DNA from: Meiothermus ruber DSM 1279
GTDB lineage: Bacteria > Deinococcota > Deinococci > Deinococcales > Thermaceae
Length of the DNA stretch: 64,000 bases
Reading direction: 5' to 3'
Assembly: GCF_000024425.1 (NCBI RefSeq)
Contig: NC_013946.1
Coordinates: 248,001-312,000 of the forward strand
Each line of letters opens with the position of its first letter. The first letter of the stretch is position 1. A program made the position numbers and the translations under genes. Under the pieces are notes generated by a model. The model ran no database searches. It saw only the letters and a program-made list of their open reading frames with translations, and was not told the origin of the DNA. Positions 32,108-41,401 of the stretch are shown piece after piece.

Positions 32108-32581
32108 ATGGGCAAACAAATCGCAGTGTTTTTCCTGCTATGCCTGGGTTGGACGGCCCTTGCCCAAAGCGCCAGGCCTTTCGCGGGGGCCAGCCTGGTA
32201 TTTCAGTGGGTGGAAGGAACCTCTCTTACCAGCCTGATGCTGCAGGCTGGCAGCTACAACCTGGGCGGTGGTCTTGGGGCGCGGGCCAGTGTGGGCATCG
32301 GGTTGAGCCCCAGCTTCCTCGAGCTCGGCGCCGACCTGCTCTTTCCTTTTGGGACGGGCCGCCTGCTGCCGTATGGGGGTCTGGGGGGCAACTGGGTGGG
32401 CCTGGGGGCGCTGAACTTTTTTGGTATTCGGGGTCTGGCTGGGGTTAGCTACAGCACCGCCAGCGATACGGGCCTGTTTGCCGAGGCCGTGCCAACCCTT
32501 TACCTGGCCAGCGATGCTACGGGCATTTACGGTACAGCCTTCGGTATCCAGCTCCGCTTTGGGGTGAACTACCTTTTCTGA
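32108..32581 (+). CDS. Small outer-membrane beta-barrel-like protein
   Basis: A 157-residue protein with a signal peptide (MGKQIAVFFLLCLGWTALAQ). The mature part alternates small and hydrophobic residues in strand-length stretches with Gly/Ser/Asn turns (GGGLGARASVGIGLSPSFLELGADL) and ends in Phe (FGVNYLF), the usual end of an outer-membrane barrel. The family is not recognised. TAAAAT at 32093-32098 lies 9 nt before the ATG, suggesting a leaderless transcript. The TetR gene follows 75 bp later. Confidence 0.72.
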   Translation: MGKQIAVFFLLCLGWTALAQSARPFAGASLVFQWVEGTSLTSLMLQAGSYNLGGGLGARASVGIGLSPSFLELGADLLFPFGTGRLLPYGGLGGNWVGLGALNFFGIRGLAGVSYSTASDTGLFAEAVPTLYLASDATGIYGTAFGIQLRFGVNYLF

Positions 32582-32655
32582 AGGAAGCTGCCCTGAACGC
32601 CAGTGTTGTGGAAACCACACCCCGGCCCGAGGCAGGAGGCGTAGGCTATAGCTGC

Positions 32656-33204
32656 ATGGACACCCGCCAAGCCCTCTTGCAGAGCGCCCGTAAAGCGTTT
32701 GCAGAGCGGGGGTATGCCGCAACCAGCCTGGAAGACCTGGCCCGCACCCTGGGCCTGACCAAGGCCGCGGTGTACCACCACTTCGCTTCCAAGCGCGAGC
32801 TGCTGGAGGCTTTGTTGCAGGAGGGCTTTGCCGAGACCCAGCGGGCCCTGGCCCAGCCGGGCACGCTGCACCAGCGCCTGATGGCCCTGGCCCTGGCCTA
32901 CCGGGGGCAGGTGGAGCCCCTGACCGCCCTGATGACCGCCTACTCGAGCCGCCGGGGCGGCGACCTCGAGGCGGTCAAGCTGGCCCGCGAGGCCATGCAG
33001 CGTGGCATCGAACAACTGGCCGGGCTGCTGGAGCAGGTTGCGCCGGGGCATGGCCGGGCCCTGGCGGTTATCTTTGCCTCGATTGTGCACGGGGCCTACA
33101 TGACCGCCCAGCACATGCCCGGCTACTCGGCCGAGGCGCTTTTGCAGGAAGGGGTGGCCCTGTTTGTGCGGGGCTTACCGGACAAGGCCGGGGAGTCCAC
33201 CTAA
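32656..33204 (+). CDS. TetR-family transcriptional regulator
   Basis: A 182-residue regulator. The N-terminal helix-turn-helix (about residues 6-48, AFAERGYAATSLEDLARTLGLTKAAVYHHFASK) is a clear TetR_N domain; the rest is helical and should bind a small effector. The start at 32656 is an ATG without a ribosome site, preceded by TAGGCTATAG, so it may be leaderless; a GTG at 32608 would add 16 unlikely residues. No obvious operator dyad was found nearby. It lies between a small outer-membrane-like gene and a two-component pair; targets are unknown. Confidence 0.88.
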   Translation: MDTRQALLQSARKAFAERGYAATSLEDLARTLGLTKAAVYHHFASKRELLEALLQEGFAETQRALAQPGTLHQRLMALALAYRGQVEPLTALMTAYSSRRGGDLEAVKLAREAMQRGIEQLAGLLEQVAPGHGRALAVIFASIVHGAYMTAQHMPGYSAEALLQEGVALFVRGLPDKAGEST

Positions 33205-33236
33205 CGGGCGGCAGGGGTTTCTGCCAGAATAGAGGC

Positions 33237-33887
33237 ATGGCCCGGGTGCTGCTCATCGAAGACGATGCCGGGGTGCGCGAGGCGTTGCGCCTGGGGCTGG
33301 AGCTCGAGGGCTACACGGTGCTCGAGGCAGCCAACGGCGCCGAAGGGCTGCGCAGGCTGGCCGAAAACCCCGAGCTGGTGGTACTGGACGTGCTGCTGCC
33401 CGGCGGCGATGGCTTTGGGGTGCTGCGCGAGATTCGCCGGCAAAGCGCGGTGCCGGTGCTGATGCTTACCGCGCTGGACGAGGTGGAGTGGCGGGTCAAG
33501 GGCCTGCGGGAGGGGGCCGACGACTACCTGGTGAAGCCCTACGCCCTCTCGGAGCTGGTGGCCCGCCTCGAGGCCCTTTTGCGCCGCAGCAAGCGCCCGG
33601 AGGAGGTGCTTTCCTACGCTGATGTGGTGCTGTATCCAGGCAGGATGGAGGCCCGCCGGGGTGGGCGGCTGCTGGAGCTTTCGCCCAAAGCCCTGCAGCT
33701 TTTGCAGTGTTTTCTGGAGCACGCCGAGCGCCTGCTGCCCAAGGAAACCCTAATGCAGCGGGTCTGGGGCCAGGAGGTGGAGCCCAACACCCTCGAGGTG
33801 CACCTCTCGGCCCTGCGCCGGGAACTGGGCGAACCCATGCTGCTGCACACCCTGCGGGGGCACGGCTACATTCTTAAGCGGCCATGA
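33237..33887 (+). CDS. OmpR-family response regulator
   Basis: A 216-residue regulator with receiver residues E8-D9-D10, phosphoacceptor D51 (LVVLDVLLPGG) and K in DYLVKPYAL, then a winged-helix DNA-binding domain ending LRGHGYILK. CAGAAT at 33225-33230 lies 6 nt before the ATG, so the mRNA may be leaderless. It overlaps the kinase gene by four bases. No CTTTA-N6-CTTAAC box is present here, so it is distinct from the copper pair. Its signal and targets are unknown. Confidence 0.9.
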   Translation: MARVLLIEDDAGVREALRLGLELEGYTVLEAANGAEGLRRLAENPELVVLDVLLPGGDGFGVLREIRRQSAVPVLMLTALDEVEWRVKGLREGADDYLVKPYALSELVARLEALLRRSKRPEEVLSYADVVLYPGRMEARRGGRLLELSPKALQLLQCFLEHAERLLPKETLMQRVWGQEVEPNTLEVHLSALRRELGEPMLLHTLRGHGYILKRP

Positions 33888-35161
33888 CCCTCCGCCTGCG
33901 CCTTCTGCTGTGGCTGTTGCTGGCCCTGGTGCTATTGTTGTTTCCGCTGGGAGCCCTGACGGTACAGCAGGCCCAGCGCACCGTGCAGGAGGCCCTCGAG
34001 CGGGCGGTGCTGGCCCGGCTGGGTTTTCTGGTCAGCCAGGGGATAGTGCGGGTTCAGGATCTGGCCCAGGTGGTGCAGGAGTTTGGCGGGGTGGGCTTTA
34101 TTCTGGGCCCCGAGGGCCGCATAACCTTTACCGACCTGGGCGATTACCGGCTCCCCGAGGGCCTCGAGCAGGCCCTGCGAGCGGGGCGGGGTTTTCGGCA
34201 GGTGCGGGACAACTGGCTGTGGGTGGCGCTGCCCGGCGAGGAGGGGGGCCTGGGTCTGGGCACGCCCCTGGAGGAGGTGGCGGCCCTGCCCCAGCGGCTG
34301 TTGCAGCTTTATCTGGGGCTGGGGGGGGTGCTGGCCCTGCTGGCCTTTAGCGTGGGGGCCTGGGGCCTGACCCGCTCACTCCGGCCCCTGGAGACCCTCT
34401 CGCGCGAGCTGGCCCGCCGCAATGCCGAAAACCTCGAGCCCCTCCCGCCCCCGGGGCTGCCCGAGGTGCGACCGGCGGTAGAGGCCATGAACGCCCTGAT
34501 GGGTGAACTCGAGGCCGCTTTGCACCGCTCGAGGGTGCAGGAGCAGGCCGCGCGGCGCTTTGCCTATGGGGCCTCCCACGAACTGCGCAACCCCCTGGCG
34601 GCCCTCAAGGGGTATCTGGAAGTCTTGCAGCGCCGGCCCGGCGAGCCCCGGGCCACCGAGGGGGCGCTGCGCGAGGCGGCCCGGATGGAGTCGCTGCTGC
34701 AAGGCCTGCTGACGCTGGCCCGCCTCGAGGGCCAAGGGCGGGTGCGGGGCCAGCCGCTGAGCCTGAACGCCTTCCTCCAACAGCGCGGGCTTAGGGTGGA
34801 GGGCGACGGCTGGGTGGAGGCCGACCCCGATCTGCTGGCGCTTATTGTAGAGAACCTTGTGCAGAACGCCACCAAGCACGGCGGGGGCGTGGAGAAGGTG
34901 GAGCTCGAGCCCGACGCTGGGGGCCTCTGGCTCTGGGTATGCGACCGGGGGCCCGGCTTCCCACCGGAACTGCAACCCAGGGCCTTTGAGCCCTTCGTCA
35001 AAAGCGACCAAAGCGACGGGGTGGGCCTGGGCCTGGCCCTGGTGGCTGCAGTGGCCCGGGTGATGGGCGCTCAAGTGCGGGCTGAAAACCGCCCCGAGGG
35101 GGGCGCGCGGGTGGGGTTCTGGTGGCCCGAAGCCCGGGGCCGGGATAAACCTGTGCGATAG
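33884..35161 (+). CDS. Membrane sensor histidine kinase
   Basis: A 425-residue kinase with transmembrane helices at about residues 4-26 and 144-166, an extracytoplasmic region of roughly 115 residues, a HAMP linker, a HisKA domain with H232 (GASHELRNPLAALKG), and a HATPase domain with N (ENLVQNATKHG), G1 (CDRGPGFP) and G2 (GVGLGLAL) boxes. The outer domain does not match a sensor fold I recognise. It is coupled to the regulator by an ATGA overlap. Confidence 0.9.
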   Translation: MTLRLRLLLWLLLALVLLLFPLGALTVQQAQRTVQEALERAVLARLGFLVSQGIVRVQDLAQVVQEFGGVGFILGPEGRITFTDLGDYRLPEGLEQALRAGRGFRQVRDNWLWVALPGEEGGLGLGTPLEEVAALPQRLLQLYLGLGGVLALLAFSVGAWGLTRSLRPLETLSRELARRNAENLEPLPPPGLPEVRPAVEAMNALMGELEAALHRSRVQEQAARRFAYGASHELRNPLAALKGYLEVLQRRPGEPRATEGALREAARMESLLQGLLTLARLEGQGRVRGQPLSLNAFLQQRGLRVEGDGWVEADPDLLALIVENLVQNATKHGGGVEKVELEPDAGGLWLWVCDRGPGFPPELQPRAFEPFVKSDQSDGVGLGLALVAAVARVMGAQVRAENRPEGGARVGFWWPEARGRDKPVR

Positions 35162-35180
35162 TTCAGCGAGGGGCCTCAAC

Positions 35181-35597
35181 TTATGGCTGCAACCACCCTA
35201 CCCCCAGCTTTTTGAAGTCCTGGTCGAAGGAGGCGACCCTGCCCCCCAGTTCCTGGGCCATTACGGCCAGGTAAGTGTCCTCGAAGTCTATGTTGTGCTG
35301 CACCTGGAGGGCCAGGGCCGACTCACAGCGCTGCCGCTCCACCACCTCCACCGCTCCCGAGGCAAACAGCCGCAGCAGGGCCGCCTCGATCTCGGTATAT
35401 TCCATCTGGTACAGTTTTTTTAGCACATACACCACGTCGGCTAGGGTAAGGGCCTCGAGCACCAGGCGCACCGCGCCTTGTTGCCCCGAGGCCAGCAGGT
35501 CGCGCGCCCGCAGGGCCTGCTCGAGCGGGGTTTTGGTGATGAAGCGCAGCAGGACATTGGCGTCCAGCACGCACAGCGGGGCCGGTTCCGAACTCAC
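35181..35597 (-). CDS. vapC: PIN-domain toxin, VapC type
   Basis: A 138-residue PIN nuclease. The acidic metal-binding residues appear in VLDANVLLRF, in IEAALL/EVVE, in FEDTYLAV and in SFDQDFKKL, as expected for VapC. These toxins cleave specific RNAs when freed from their antitoxin. The start overlaps the antitoxin stop by four bases, and the two genes read on the minus strand between a kinase gene and a GMC oxidoreductase gene. Target RNA is unknown. Confidence 0.9.
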   Translation of the reverse strand: MSSEPAPLCVLDANVLLRFITKTPLEQALRARDLLASGQQGAVRLVLEALTLADVVYVLKKLYQMEYTEIEAALLRLFASGAVEVVERQRCESALALQVQHNIDFEDTYLAVMAQELGGRVASFDQDFKKLGVGWLQP

Positions 35598-35848
35598 CGC
35601 TGCTCCTTGCGCGCATGGCGTGCCCGCATGACCTCGCGCTCCTTCGCAGGGCCGGGATAGGGCACCGTCGCTCCGGGCAGTTGCTCGAACAGTTCCTCAA
35701 TGCGCATGCGGGGAACCACCTTTAGCCGGATGGTATCGCCTGTAACCTCAAAATTAATTTGATCGCCTTCCTTAATTCCGAATTTTTCGCGTATTTCTTT
35801 GGGAAGGGTTAGCTGTCCGCGAGCAGCTAGAGTTGTCCGATAAATCAT
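35594..35848 (-). CDS. vapB: AbrB/SpoVT-like antitoxin, VapB type
   Basis: An 84-residue protein whose first ~45 residues (TTLAARGQLTLPKEIREKFGIKEGDQINFEV) form a swapped-hairpin AbrB DNA-binding domain; the C-terminal ~35 residues would wrap the toxin. The ATG at 35848 is chosen over longer frames that run through the neighbouring gene. A TATACT box lies 11 nt upstream on the minus strand. In such pairs the antitoxin, alone or with toxin, represses its own promoter, here divergent from the oxidoreductase gene. Confidence 0.9.
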   Translation of the reverse strand: MIYRTTLAARGQLTLPKEIREKFGIKEGDQINFEVTGDTIRLKVVPRMRIEELFEQLPGATVPYPGPAKEREVMRARHARKEQR

Positions 35849-35902
35849 AACTAATCTGAAGTATAGCACGGGGCTGGAGGTCTCGAGGTATGCTAAAACC
35901 CA

Positions 35903-37438
35903 GTGAGAAAGGAATACGACTACGTTATCGTAGGGGCCGGGGCAGCGGGGTGTGTGCTGGCCAACCGCCTCTCGGCCCGGCCCGACCGGACGGTGCTGGT
36001 GCTCGAGGCCGGTGAGCCCATGCAGGGGCTGTACTGCAAGGCCCCGGCGGCCTTCCCCAAGCTGTTCAAGGGGCCCTACGACTGGGCTTTTTTTACCGAG
36101 CCCCAGGCCGAGCTGGAGGGGCGCAGCCTGTACTGGCCGCGGGGCAAGGGGCTGGGGGGGAGCAGCGGGATCAACGCCATGATCGTCATTCGTGGCAACC
36201 CCCGCGACTACGACGACTGGCAGCAGCCGGGGTGGTCGTTTGCCGAGGTGCTGCCCTACTTCAAGAAGCTCGAGACCCACCCCCTGGGCCCCTCCCCCTA
36301 CCACGGTGACCGGGGCCCTTTGCACGTGGAGGTGCGCAAATACACCAACCCCCTGACCGAGGCCTTCCTCGAGGCCGCCCAGCAGTGGGGCCTGAAGCGC
36401 AACGACGACTTCAACGGCCCCGAGCAAGAAGGGGTGGGCCTGTTCCATGTCAACCAGAAAAACGGGGCCCGGCACAGCGCCGCCGCGGCCTACCTGACCC
36501 CGGCCCTGCCGCGCCCCAACCTGGATGCCCAGACCGGGGCCCGGGCCCACCGCATCCTGTTTGAAGGGGCTACAGCGGTGGGGGTGGAGTACCGCCACCA
36601 GGGCCAGCGCTGGCAGGTGCGGGCCCGCCGGGCGGTGATCGTCTCGAGCGGGGCGGTGCAGTCCCCCCAGCTCCTGATGCTCTCAGGTATCGGCCCTGCC
36701 GACCACCTCAAAGCCCTCGGCATCGAGGTGCGGCAGGATTTGCCGGTAGGGCAGAACCTGTGGGATCACCTGGCCCTGCCGGTCATCTGGCACAGCACCC
36801 GGCCCGTGAGCCTGGACAAAGCCGAGAACCTCGCCAACATCCTGCGCTACCTGCTGGCCCAGCGCGGCCCGTTCGTAAGCAACATCGCCGAGGCCGGGGC
36901 CTTTTTGCGCACCCAGCCCCAGGCCAAAGCACCCGACCTGCAGTTTCACTTTGGGCCGGCCTTTTTCAGCAACCACGGCTTCGACCGCGAGGAAGGCTTC
37001 TTTTTCACCATTGGCCCCACCCTGGTGGCCCCCCAGAGCCGGGGCTTTATTGCCCTCAGAAGCGCCGATCCGGAGGCCGCGCCCCTCATCCAACCCCGCT
37101 ACCTGAGCGAGCCGCACGACCTCGAGGTTCTGCAAGCCGGGGTGCTGATCGCCCGCGAAATTGCCGCGCAAAAAGCCTTCGATCCCTACCGCGGCCAGCC
37201 CCACGCCCGGCAGGCTGCGGAGATCCAGGCCTACATCCGCCGCTATGCCCAGACCCTCTACCACCCCGCCGGAACCTGCAGCATGGGGCAGGTGGTGGAT
37301 GCAGACCTGAAGGTTTACGGCACCGAGAACCTGTATGTGGTGGATGCCTCGGTGATGCCGGGGGTGGTGCGGGGCAACACCCACATCCCTACCCTGATGC
37401 TGGCCGAGAAGGCCGCCGATGGGTTGCTGAGCCTCTAG
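35903..37438 (+). CDS. GMC-family FAD oxidoreductase (choline dehydrogenase-like)
   Basis: A 511-residue flavoprotein. The N-terminal FAD-binding motif is YVIVGAGAAGCVLANRL, followed by the GMC signatures GKGLGGSSGINAMI and SSGAVQSPQLLMLSGIG. The active-site His lies in LYHPAGTCSMG, and the second residue in VRGNTHIPT. The substrate (choline, an alcohol or a sugar) cannot be told from sequence. The GTG start at 35903 has no ribosome site; TATGCT at 35889-35894 lies 8 nt upstream, so translation is probably leaderless. Confidence 0.92.
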   Translation: MRKEYDYVIVGAGAAGCVLANRLSARPDRTVLVLEAGEPMQGLYCKAPAAFPKLFKGPYDWAFFTEPQAELEGRSLYWPRGKGLGGSSGINAMIVIRGNPRDYDDWQQPGWSFAEVLPYFKKLETHPLGPSPYHGDRGPLHVEVRKYTNPLTEAFLEAAQQWGLKRNDDFNGPEQEGVGLFHVNQKNGARHSAAAAYLTPALPRPNLDAQTGARAHRILFEGATAVGVEYRHQGQRWQVRARRAVIVSSGAVQSPQLLMLSGIGPADHLKALGIEVRQDLPVGQNLWDHLALPVIWHSTRPVSLDKAENLANILRYLLAQRGPFVSNIAEAGAFLRTQPQAKAPDLQFHFGPAFFSNHGFDREEGFFFTIGPTLVAPQSRGFIALRSADPEAAPLIQPRYLSEPHDLEVLQAGVLIAREIAAQKAFDPYRGQPHARQAAEIQAYIRRYAQTLYHPAGTCSMGQVVDADLKVYGTENLYVVDASVMPGVVRGNTHIPTLMLAEKAADGLLSL

Positions 37439-37609
37439 TAGGGCAGCGCGACCCGAGCGGCTGGTCGCCGAATCAAGGCGCAGGGCTCCGAGCAAACCGC
37501 TAGGAGTTCAGGCGCTTTTCGCCCAGGTTGCCTGGCATATACAAAGCTGCCCGTATCGGCTAGACTACTAGGGTTGCCCGCCGCCGCGCGAGCCTTTCCC
37601 GGAGAGACA

Positions 37610-39397
37610 ATGGAACTCAGAAACATCGCAATTATTGCGCACGTGGACCACGGTAAGACCACCCTGGTAGACGCGATGCTCAAGCAGGCCAAAGCCCTCT
37701 CGCGCCACGAGGCGGAGGGCGAGCGCATTATGGACTCCAACGACCTCGAGCGCGAGCGCGGCATCACCATTCTGGCCAAAAACACCGCGGTGGAGTGGGG
37801 GGGCGTGAAGATCAACATCGTGGATACCCCCGGCCACGCCGATTTTGGTGGCGAGGTGGAGCGCGCGCTTTCGATGGTGGATGGGGTGCTGCTCCTGGTG
37901 GACGCTGCCGAGGGCCCCATGCCCCAGACCCGCTTCGTGCTCAAGAAGGCCATCGAGGCCGGCCTCAAGCCCATCGTGGTGATCAACAAAGTGGACAAGA
38001 AAGACGCCCGGCCCGACGAAGTTCTAAACGAGACCTTCGACCTGATGGCCGAGCTGGGGGCCTCCGACGAACAGCTCGACTTCCCCTACCTCTACGCCAT
38101 TGGCCGCGAGGGCGCGGCCTGGCTGGGCGACCAGCCCAAGCCCGACCTGACCGACCTTTTCGAGACCATCCTCAAGCACATCCCGGCCCCCCAGGTGGCC
38201 CAGGGCCCCTTCCAGCTTCGGGTGGCCAACCTCGACTACTCCAACTTTTTGGGCAAGATTGCCCTGGGCAAGGTGCACCGCGGCACGGTGCGCAAAAACC
38301 AGTTTGTGACCATCGTGGGGGAGCACGGCAACCGCGACCTCAAGGTGGTGGCGGTGTTTACCCATCGGGGCCTGGAGCGCCTCGAGGTGGACGAGGCCAC
38401 CCCCGGCGATATCGTGGCCATCGCCGGGATGGAAGGCGTCGAGATTGGCGATACCATCGCGGCCCGCGAAGCCCCCGAGGCCCTGCCCCGCCTGGCGGTG
38501 GACGAGCCCACGGTGAGCATCACCGTGACCCCCAACACCTCGCCCTTCGCCGGGCGGGAGGGTAAGTACGTGACCAGCCGCCAGATCCGCGAGCGGCTGT
38601 TGAAGGAGCTCGAGACCAACGTGGCCCTGCGGGTCATCGAGGTCACGCCCGATACCTTCGAGCTGCACGGGCGCGGCGAGCTGCACCTGTCGGTGCTGCT
38701 CGAGACCATGCGGCGCGAGGGCTTCGAGTTCTCGGTGGGCCAGCCCAGCGTGCTGTTCAAAGAGATCGAGGGCCAGATTCAAGAACCCTACGAGTACCTG
38801 GTGGTGGACGTGCCCGAGGCCAAATTCGGCCCGGTGATGGAGGCCCTGGGCAGCCGCAAGGCCCAGATGGTACACATGGAGCAGGAATCGGGGCGCATTC
38901 GGGCCGAGTTCACCGTACCGGCTCGAGCCCTGTTCGGCTTCCGCACCATGTTCCTTACCCTCACCGCGGGGGAGGGGGTGATGAGCCACAGCTTCCACGC
39001 CTACGGGCCGCACGTGGGCAGCCTGGAAACCCGCACCACCGGCAGTGCGGTGGCGATGGAGGCCGGCGTGGCCTATGCCTACAGCCTGTACCGCTTGCAG
39101 GAGCGGGTCAATTTTTTCATCGAGCCCGGCACCGAGGTGTACGTGGGCATGATCGTGGGCGAGCACGTGCGCGACAACGACCTGAACGTCAATGTCAACA
39201 TCAACAAAAAGCTCACCAACGTGCGGGCCGCCGGCTCCGATGAGAACATCCGCCTGATTCCGCCGCGCAAGTTCACCCTGGAGGAGGCGCTGGAGTTCCT
39301 GGCCCCCGACGAGCTTCTGGAAGTTACCCCCCAAAGCCTGCGCCTGCGCAAGCGGGTGCTCGACCCCAGCCAGCGCAAGCGGGCTGAGACGGTTTAG
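37610..39397 (+). CDS. typA: Translational GTPase TypA/BipA
   Basis: A 595-residue ribosome-binding GTPase. G1 (AHVDHGKTT), the switch RGITI, G3 (DTPGHADF) and G4 (NKVDKKDA) are intact, followed by EF-G-like domains II, III and V and the TypA-specific C-terminal domain. TypA assists 50S assembly and growth under stress, including low temperature. The ATG at 37610 follows GGAGAGA; a start at 37574 adds unlikely residues. It appears monocistronic. Confidence 0.96.
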   Translation: MELRNIAIIAHVDHGKTTLVDAMLKQAKALSRHEAEGERIMDSNDLERERGITILAKNTAVEWGGVKINIVDTPGHADFGGEVERALSMVDGVLLLVDAAEGPMPQTRFVLKKAIEAGLKPIVVINKVDKKDARPDEVLNETFDLMAELGASDEQLDFPYLYAIGREGAAWLGDQPKPDLTDLFETILKHIPAPQVAQGPFQLRVANLDYSNFLGKIALGKVHRGTVRKNQFVTIVGEHGNRDLKVVAVFTHRGLERLEVDEATPGDIVAIAGMEGVEIGDTIAAREAPEALPRLAVDEPTVSITVTPNTSPFAGREGKYVTSRQIRERLLKELETNVALRVIEVTPDTFELHGRGELHLSVLLETMRREGFEFSVGQPSVLFKEIEGQIQEPYEYLVVDVPEAKFGPVMEALGSRKAQMVHMEQESGRIRAEFTVPARALFGFRTMFLTLTAGEGVMSHSFHAYGPHVGSLETRTTGSAVAMEAGVAYAYSLYRLQERVNFFIEPGTEVYVGMIVGEHVRDNDLNVNVNINKKLTNVRAAGSDENIRLIPPRKFTLEEALEFLAPDELLEVTPQSLRLRKRVLDPSQRKRAETV

Positions 39398-39519
39398 TCG
39401 GCGAAGTCATCCGGCTCGAGCCGCTTTTCATAGAGAGCGCGGTGGCCTGCGTTCCGTTCGGCCCGGCGCAGCTCGCGCTCGAGGGCGATGGATGTTTGAT
39501 ACCACCACGCATCTGCGGC
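39394..39519 (-). other. Possible small ORF tail overlapping the typA end
   Basis: On the minus strand a protein-like stretch ending WWYQTSIALERELRRAERN...RLEPDDFAD (about 40 residues, charged, helical) terminates at 39394, overlapping the typA stop. No in-frame ATG or GTG with a ribosome site is visible near its plausible beginning. It could be a degraded gene, a gene with a rare start, or chance. Confidence 0.25.
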
Positions 39520-39570
39520 CTGCCCAGGCCTGATGTGAGGCTGACAGGGGAAGCCTAGATTGGGGCAGGT

Positions 39571-40392
39571 ATGAAACCCCCGCTGCCCGTGCTCGGCCTC
39601 GCCCTGCCCATCGAACGCCTGCTCGAGTTTCGCCCCTGGCTTCTGGAGCACGGAGGGCGCGACCTCGAGCTACAGGATGCGGTGCGCCCGGAGGTGCTGG
39701 ACGGCGACTGGCAGCCCCTGGTGGCCCGGGCCCGGCAGGCCCTGGACGGCTACACCGGGCGACTGGGGATTCACGGCCCCTACGACGGCCTCTGGATGGC
39801 CTCCTTCGACCCCTTTGTGCGGCGGATGATCGCCGAGCGCTACCGGCGGGCCCTGGAGTTTGCCGCCGACCTGGGGGCCAGCCATATGGTCATTCACAGT
39901 CCTTTTCTATTCTTCGGCCACCCCCAGATGGCGCATACGCCCGGCAACGGCCTCGAGCGCGAGATCGAGTGGGTGCACGACACCCTCCAGACTGTGCTGC
40001 CGCTGGCCCGCAACCTGGGGTTGGTGCTGGTCATCGAGAACATCCGCGATACCAACCCACAGCCCCTGCGCACCCTGGTGCAGTCGTTTGGCTCCGAGCA
40101 GGTGCGCATGAGCCTGGACGTGGGCCACGCCCACCTGATGCAGCAGCTCGGGGGCCCCGCGCCCGACCAGTGGGTCAAAGAAGCCGGCCCGCTGCTGGCC
40201 CACCTGCACCTGCAGGACAACGACGGCCTGCTGGATCGCCACTGGAGCCCCGGCCAGGGCGGGGTCAACTGGCGGGCCCTGTTTGCGGCCCTCCAGACCC
40301 TCCCAAGCCAGCCCCGCCTCATCCTGGAGGTGCGGCATGAGCAACTGCCCGTGGCCGCTCAGTGGCTGGTAGCGCAGGGGCTGGCCTGCTAG
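39571..40392 (+). CDS. Sugar phosphate isomerase/epimerase-like TIM-barrel protein
   Basis: A 273-residue AP-endonuclease-2/xylose-isomerase-like barrel. Likely metal ligands lie in HGPYDGLW, HMVIHSP, VIENIRD, LDVGHAH and HLHLQDNDG. Members include epimerases, isomerases and dehydratases, so the reaction is open. It precedes a UgpAEB-like transporter with a 76-bp gap on the same strand and could process the imported compound. The start at 39571 follows a GGGGCAGGT stretch with no good ribosome site. Confidence 0.85.
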   Translation: MKPPLPVLGLALPIERLLEFRPWLLEHGGRDLELQDAVRPEVLDGDWQPLVARARQALDGYTGRLGIHGPYDGLWMASFDPFVRRMIAERYRRALEFAADLGASHMVIHSPFLFFGHPQMAHTPGNGLEREIEWVHDTLQTVLPLARNLGLVLVIENIRDTNPQPLRTLVQSFGSEQVRMSLDVGHAHLMQQLGGPAPDQWVKEAGPLLAHLHLQDNDGLLDRHWSPGQGGVNWRALFAALQTLPSQPRLILEVRHEQLPVAAQWLVAQGLAC

Positions 40393-40468
40393 CCCGCACG
40401 GTCAGCGGAGTGTAAGCCCGCGGCTGATGTTTTTTTGAAATTGCTGGCGGATTCTTTTGGGTGCGGCC

Positions 40469-41401
40469 ATGATTAATGCCAAAAACTCCGAGCAAAACCT
40501 GCAAAATTCCATCCCAATGCGCCGGATAGGGCGGCTGGGCGAGGGCCTCGAGGTAGCCCTGCTGCTGGTTCCAGGGCTGCTCTTGCTGCTAGTGTTCACC
40601 GTCTGGCCTACCCTCAACGCCTTCTGGCTTTCCTTTCACCGCGAGAACCTTCTGGGAACCGAGCGGGACTGGGTGGGCCTGGCCAACTACGCCGAGATGC
40701 TGCGCGACCCGGCTTTCTGGCGTGCGGTGGGGGCCACCTTCCTGTTTGCGGCCATCGTGGTTCCGGTACAGCTTTTACTGGGGCTGCTGGCGGCGCTGAT
40801 GGTGGCGCGGCCCTTTCCCGGCGTGGCGTTGTTTCGCACCCTGTTCTTCCTTACCACCGCGGTACCGACCGCGGTGGCGGCGGTGGCCTGGGGCTGGTAC
40901 CTGCACCCCATCGGCGGAACGGTCAACCGCTGGCTGGAGGCGGTGGGCCTGCCGGCCCAGCCCTGGCTGACCAGCCCCGAGCTGGCCTTGCCCACCCTGG
41001 CGATTGTGACCGCCTGGGCCGGGGTGGGCTTTACCGCCATCCTCTTGACCGCGGGGCTCCAGCAGATCCCCGAAGACCTCTACGAGGCCGCCCGGATCGA
41101 TGGGGCCGGAGCCTGGAGGCAGTTCTGGCACATCACCCTGCCCATGCTCTCGCCCACCCTGTTCCTGGTGGCCCTGCTGACGGTGCTCACCAGCCTGACC
41201 GCCTTCGGCCAGATCCACCTGCTGACCCGCGGCGGCCCCATGGAGAGCACCACGGTCTGGATTTACCGCATCTACCAGGATGCCTTCTTCAACTTCCGCT
41301 TTAGCTATGCGGCGGCGCAGTCGGTGGCGCTGTTCTTGGTTCTGCTTTTGCTGGCCGCGCTGCAGTTCCGCGGTCTGGGCCGGAGGGTGCACTATGAGTA
41401 G
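40469..41401 (+). CDS. ugpA: ABC transporter permease (UgpA-like)
   Basis: A 310-residue permease with an EAA loop (YEAARIDGAGAWRQFWHITLPML) and six predicted helices. The start is uncertain: ATG 40469 is given, and ATG 40517 (MRRIGRLGEG) is a good alternative that removes a polar 16-residue head. The assignment to the Ugp type rests on the downstream binding protein. It overlaps the next permease by eight bases. Confidence 0.88.
   Translation: MINAKNSEQNLQNSIPMRRIGRLGEGLEVALLLVPGLLLLLVFTVWPTLNAFWLSFHRENLLGTERDWVGLANYAEMLRDPAFWRAVGATFLFAAIVVPVQLLLGLLAALMVARPFPGVALFRTLFFLTTAVPTAVAAVAWGWYLHPIGGTVNRWLEAVGLPAQPWLTSPELALPTLAIVTAWAGVGFTAILLTAGLQQIPEDLYEAARIDGAGAWRQFWHITLPMLSPTLFLVALLTVLTSLTAFGQIHLLTRGGPMESTTVWIYRIYQDAFFNFRFSYAAAQSVALFLVLLLLAALQFRGLGRRVHYE

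Noticed and set aside
37439-37609. Possible tRNA or small RNA before typA
   Set aside because: Only a short GCGACC/GGTCGC hairpin was found; no tRNA arms or CCA end.
38024-39334. 436-codon minus-strand frame opposite typA
   Set aside because: Antisense shadow with biased composition; typA is unambiguous.
39324-39512. 62-codon minus-strand ORF at the typA end
   Set aside because: Ser/Ala/Pro/Gly-rich with no family or ribosome site; probably chance.
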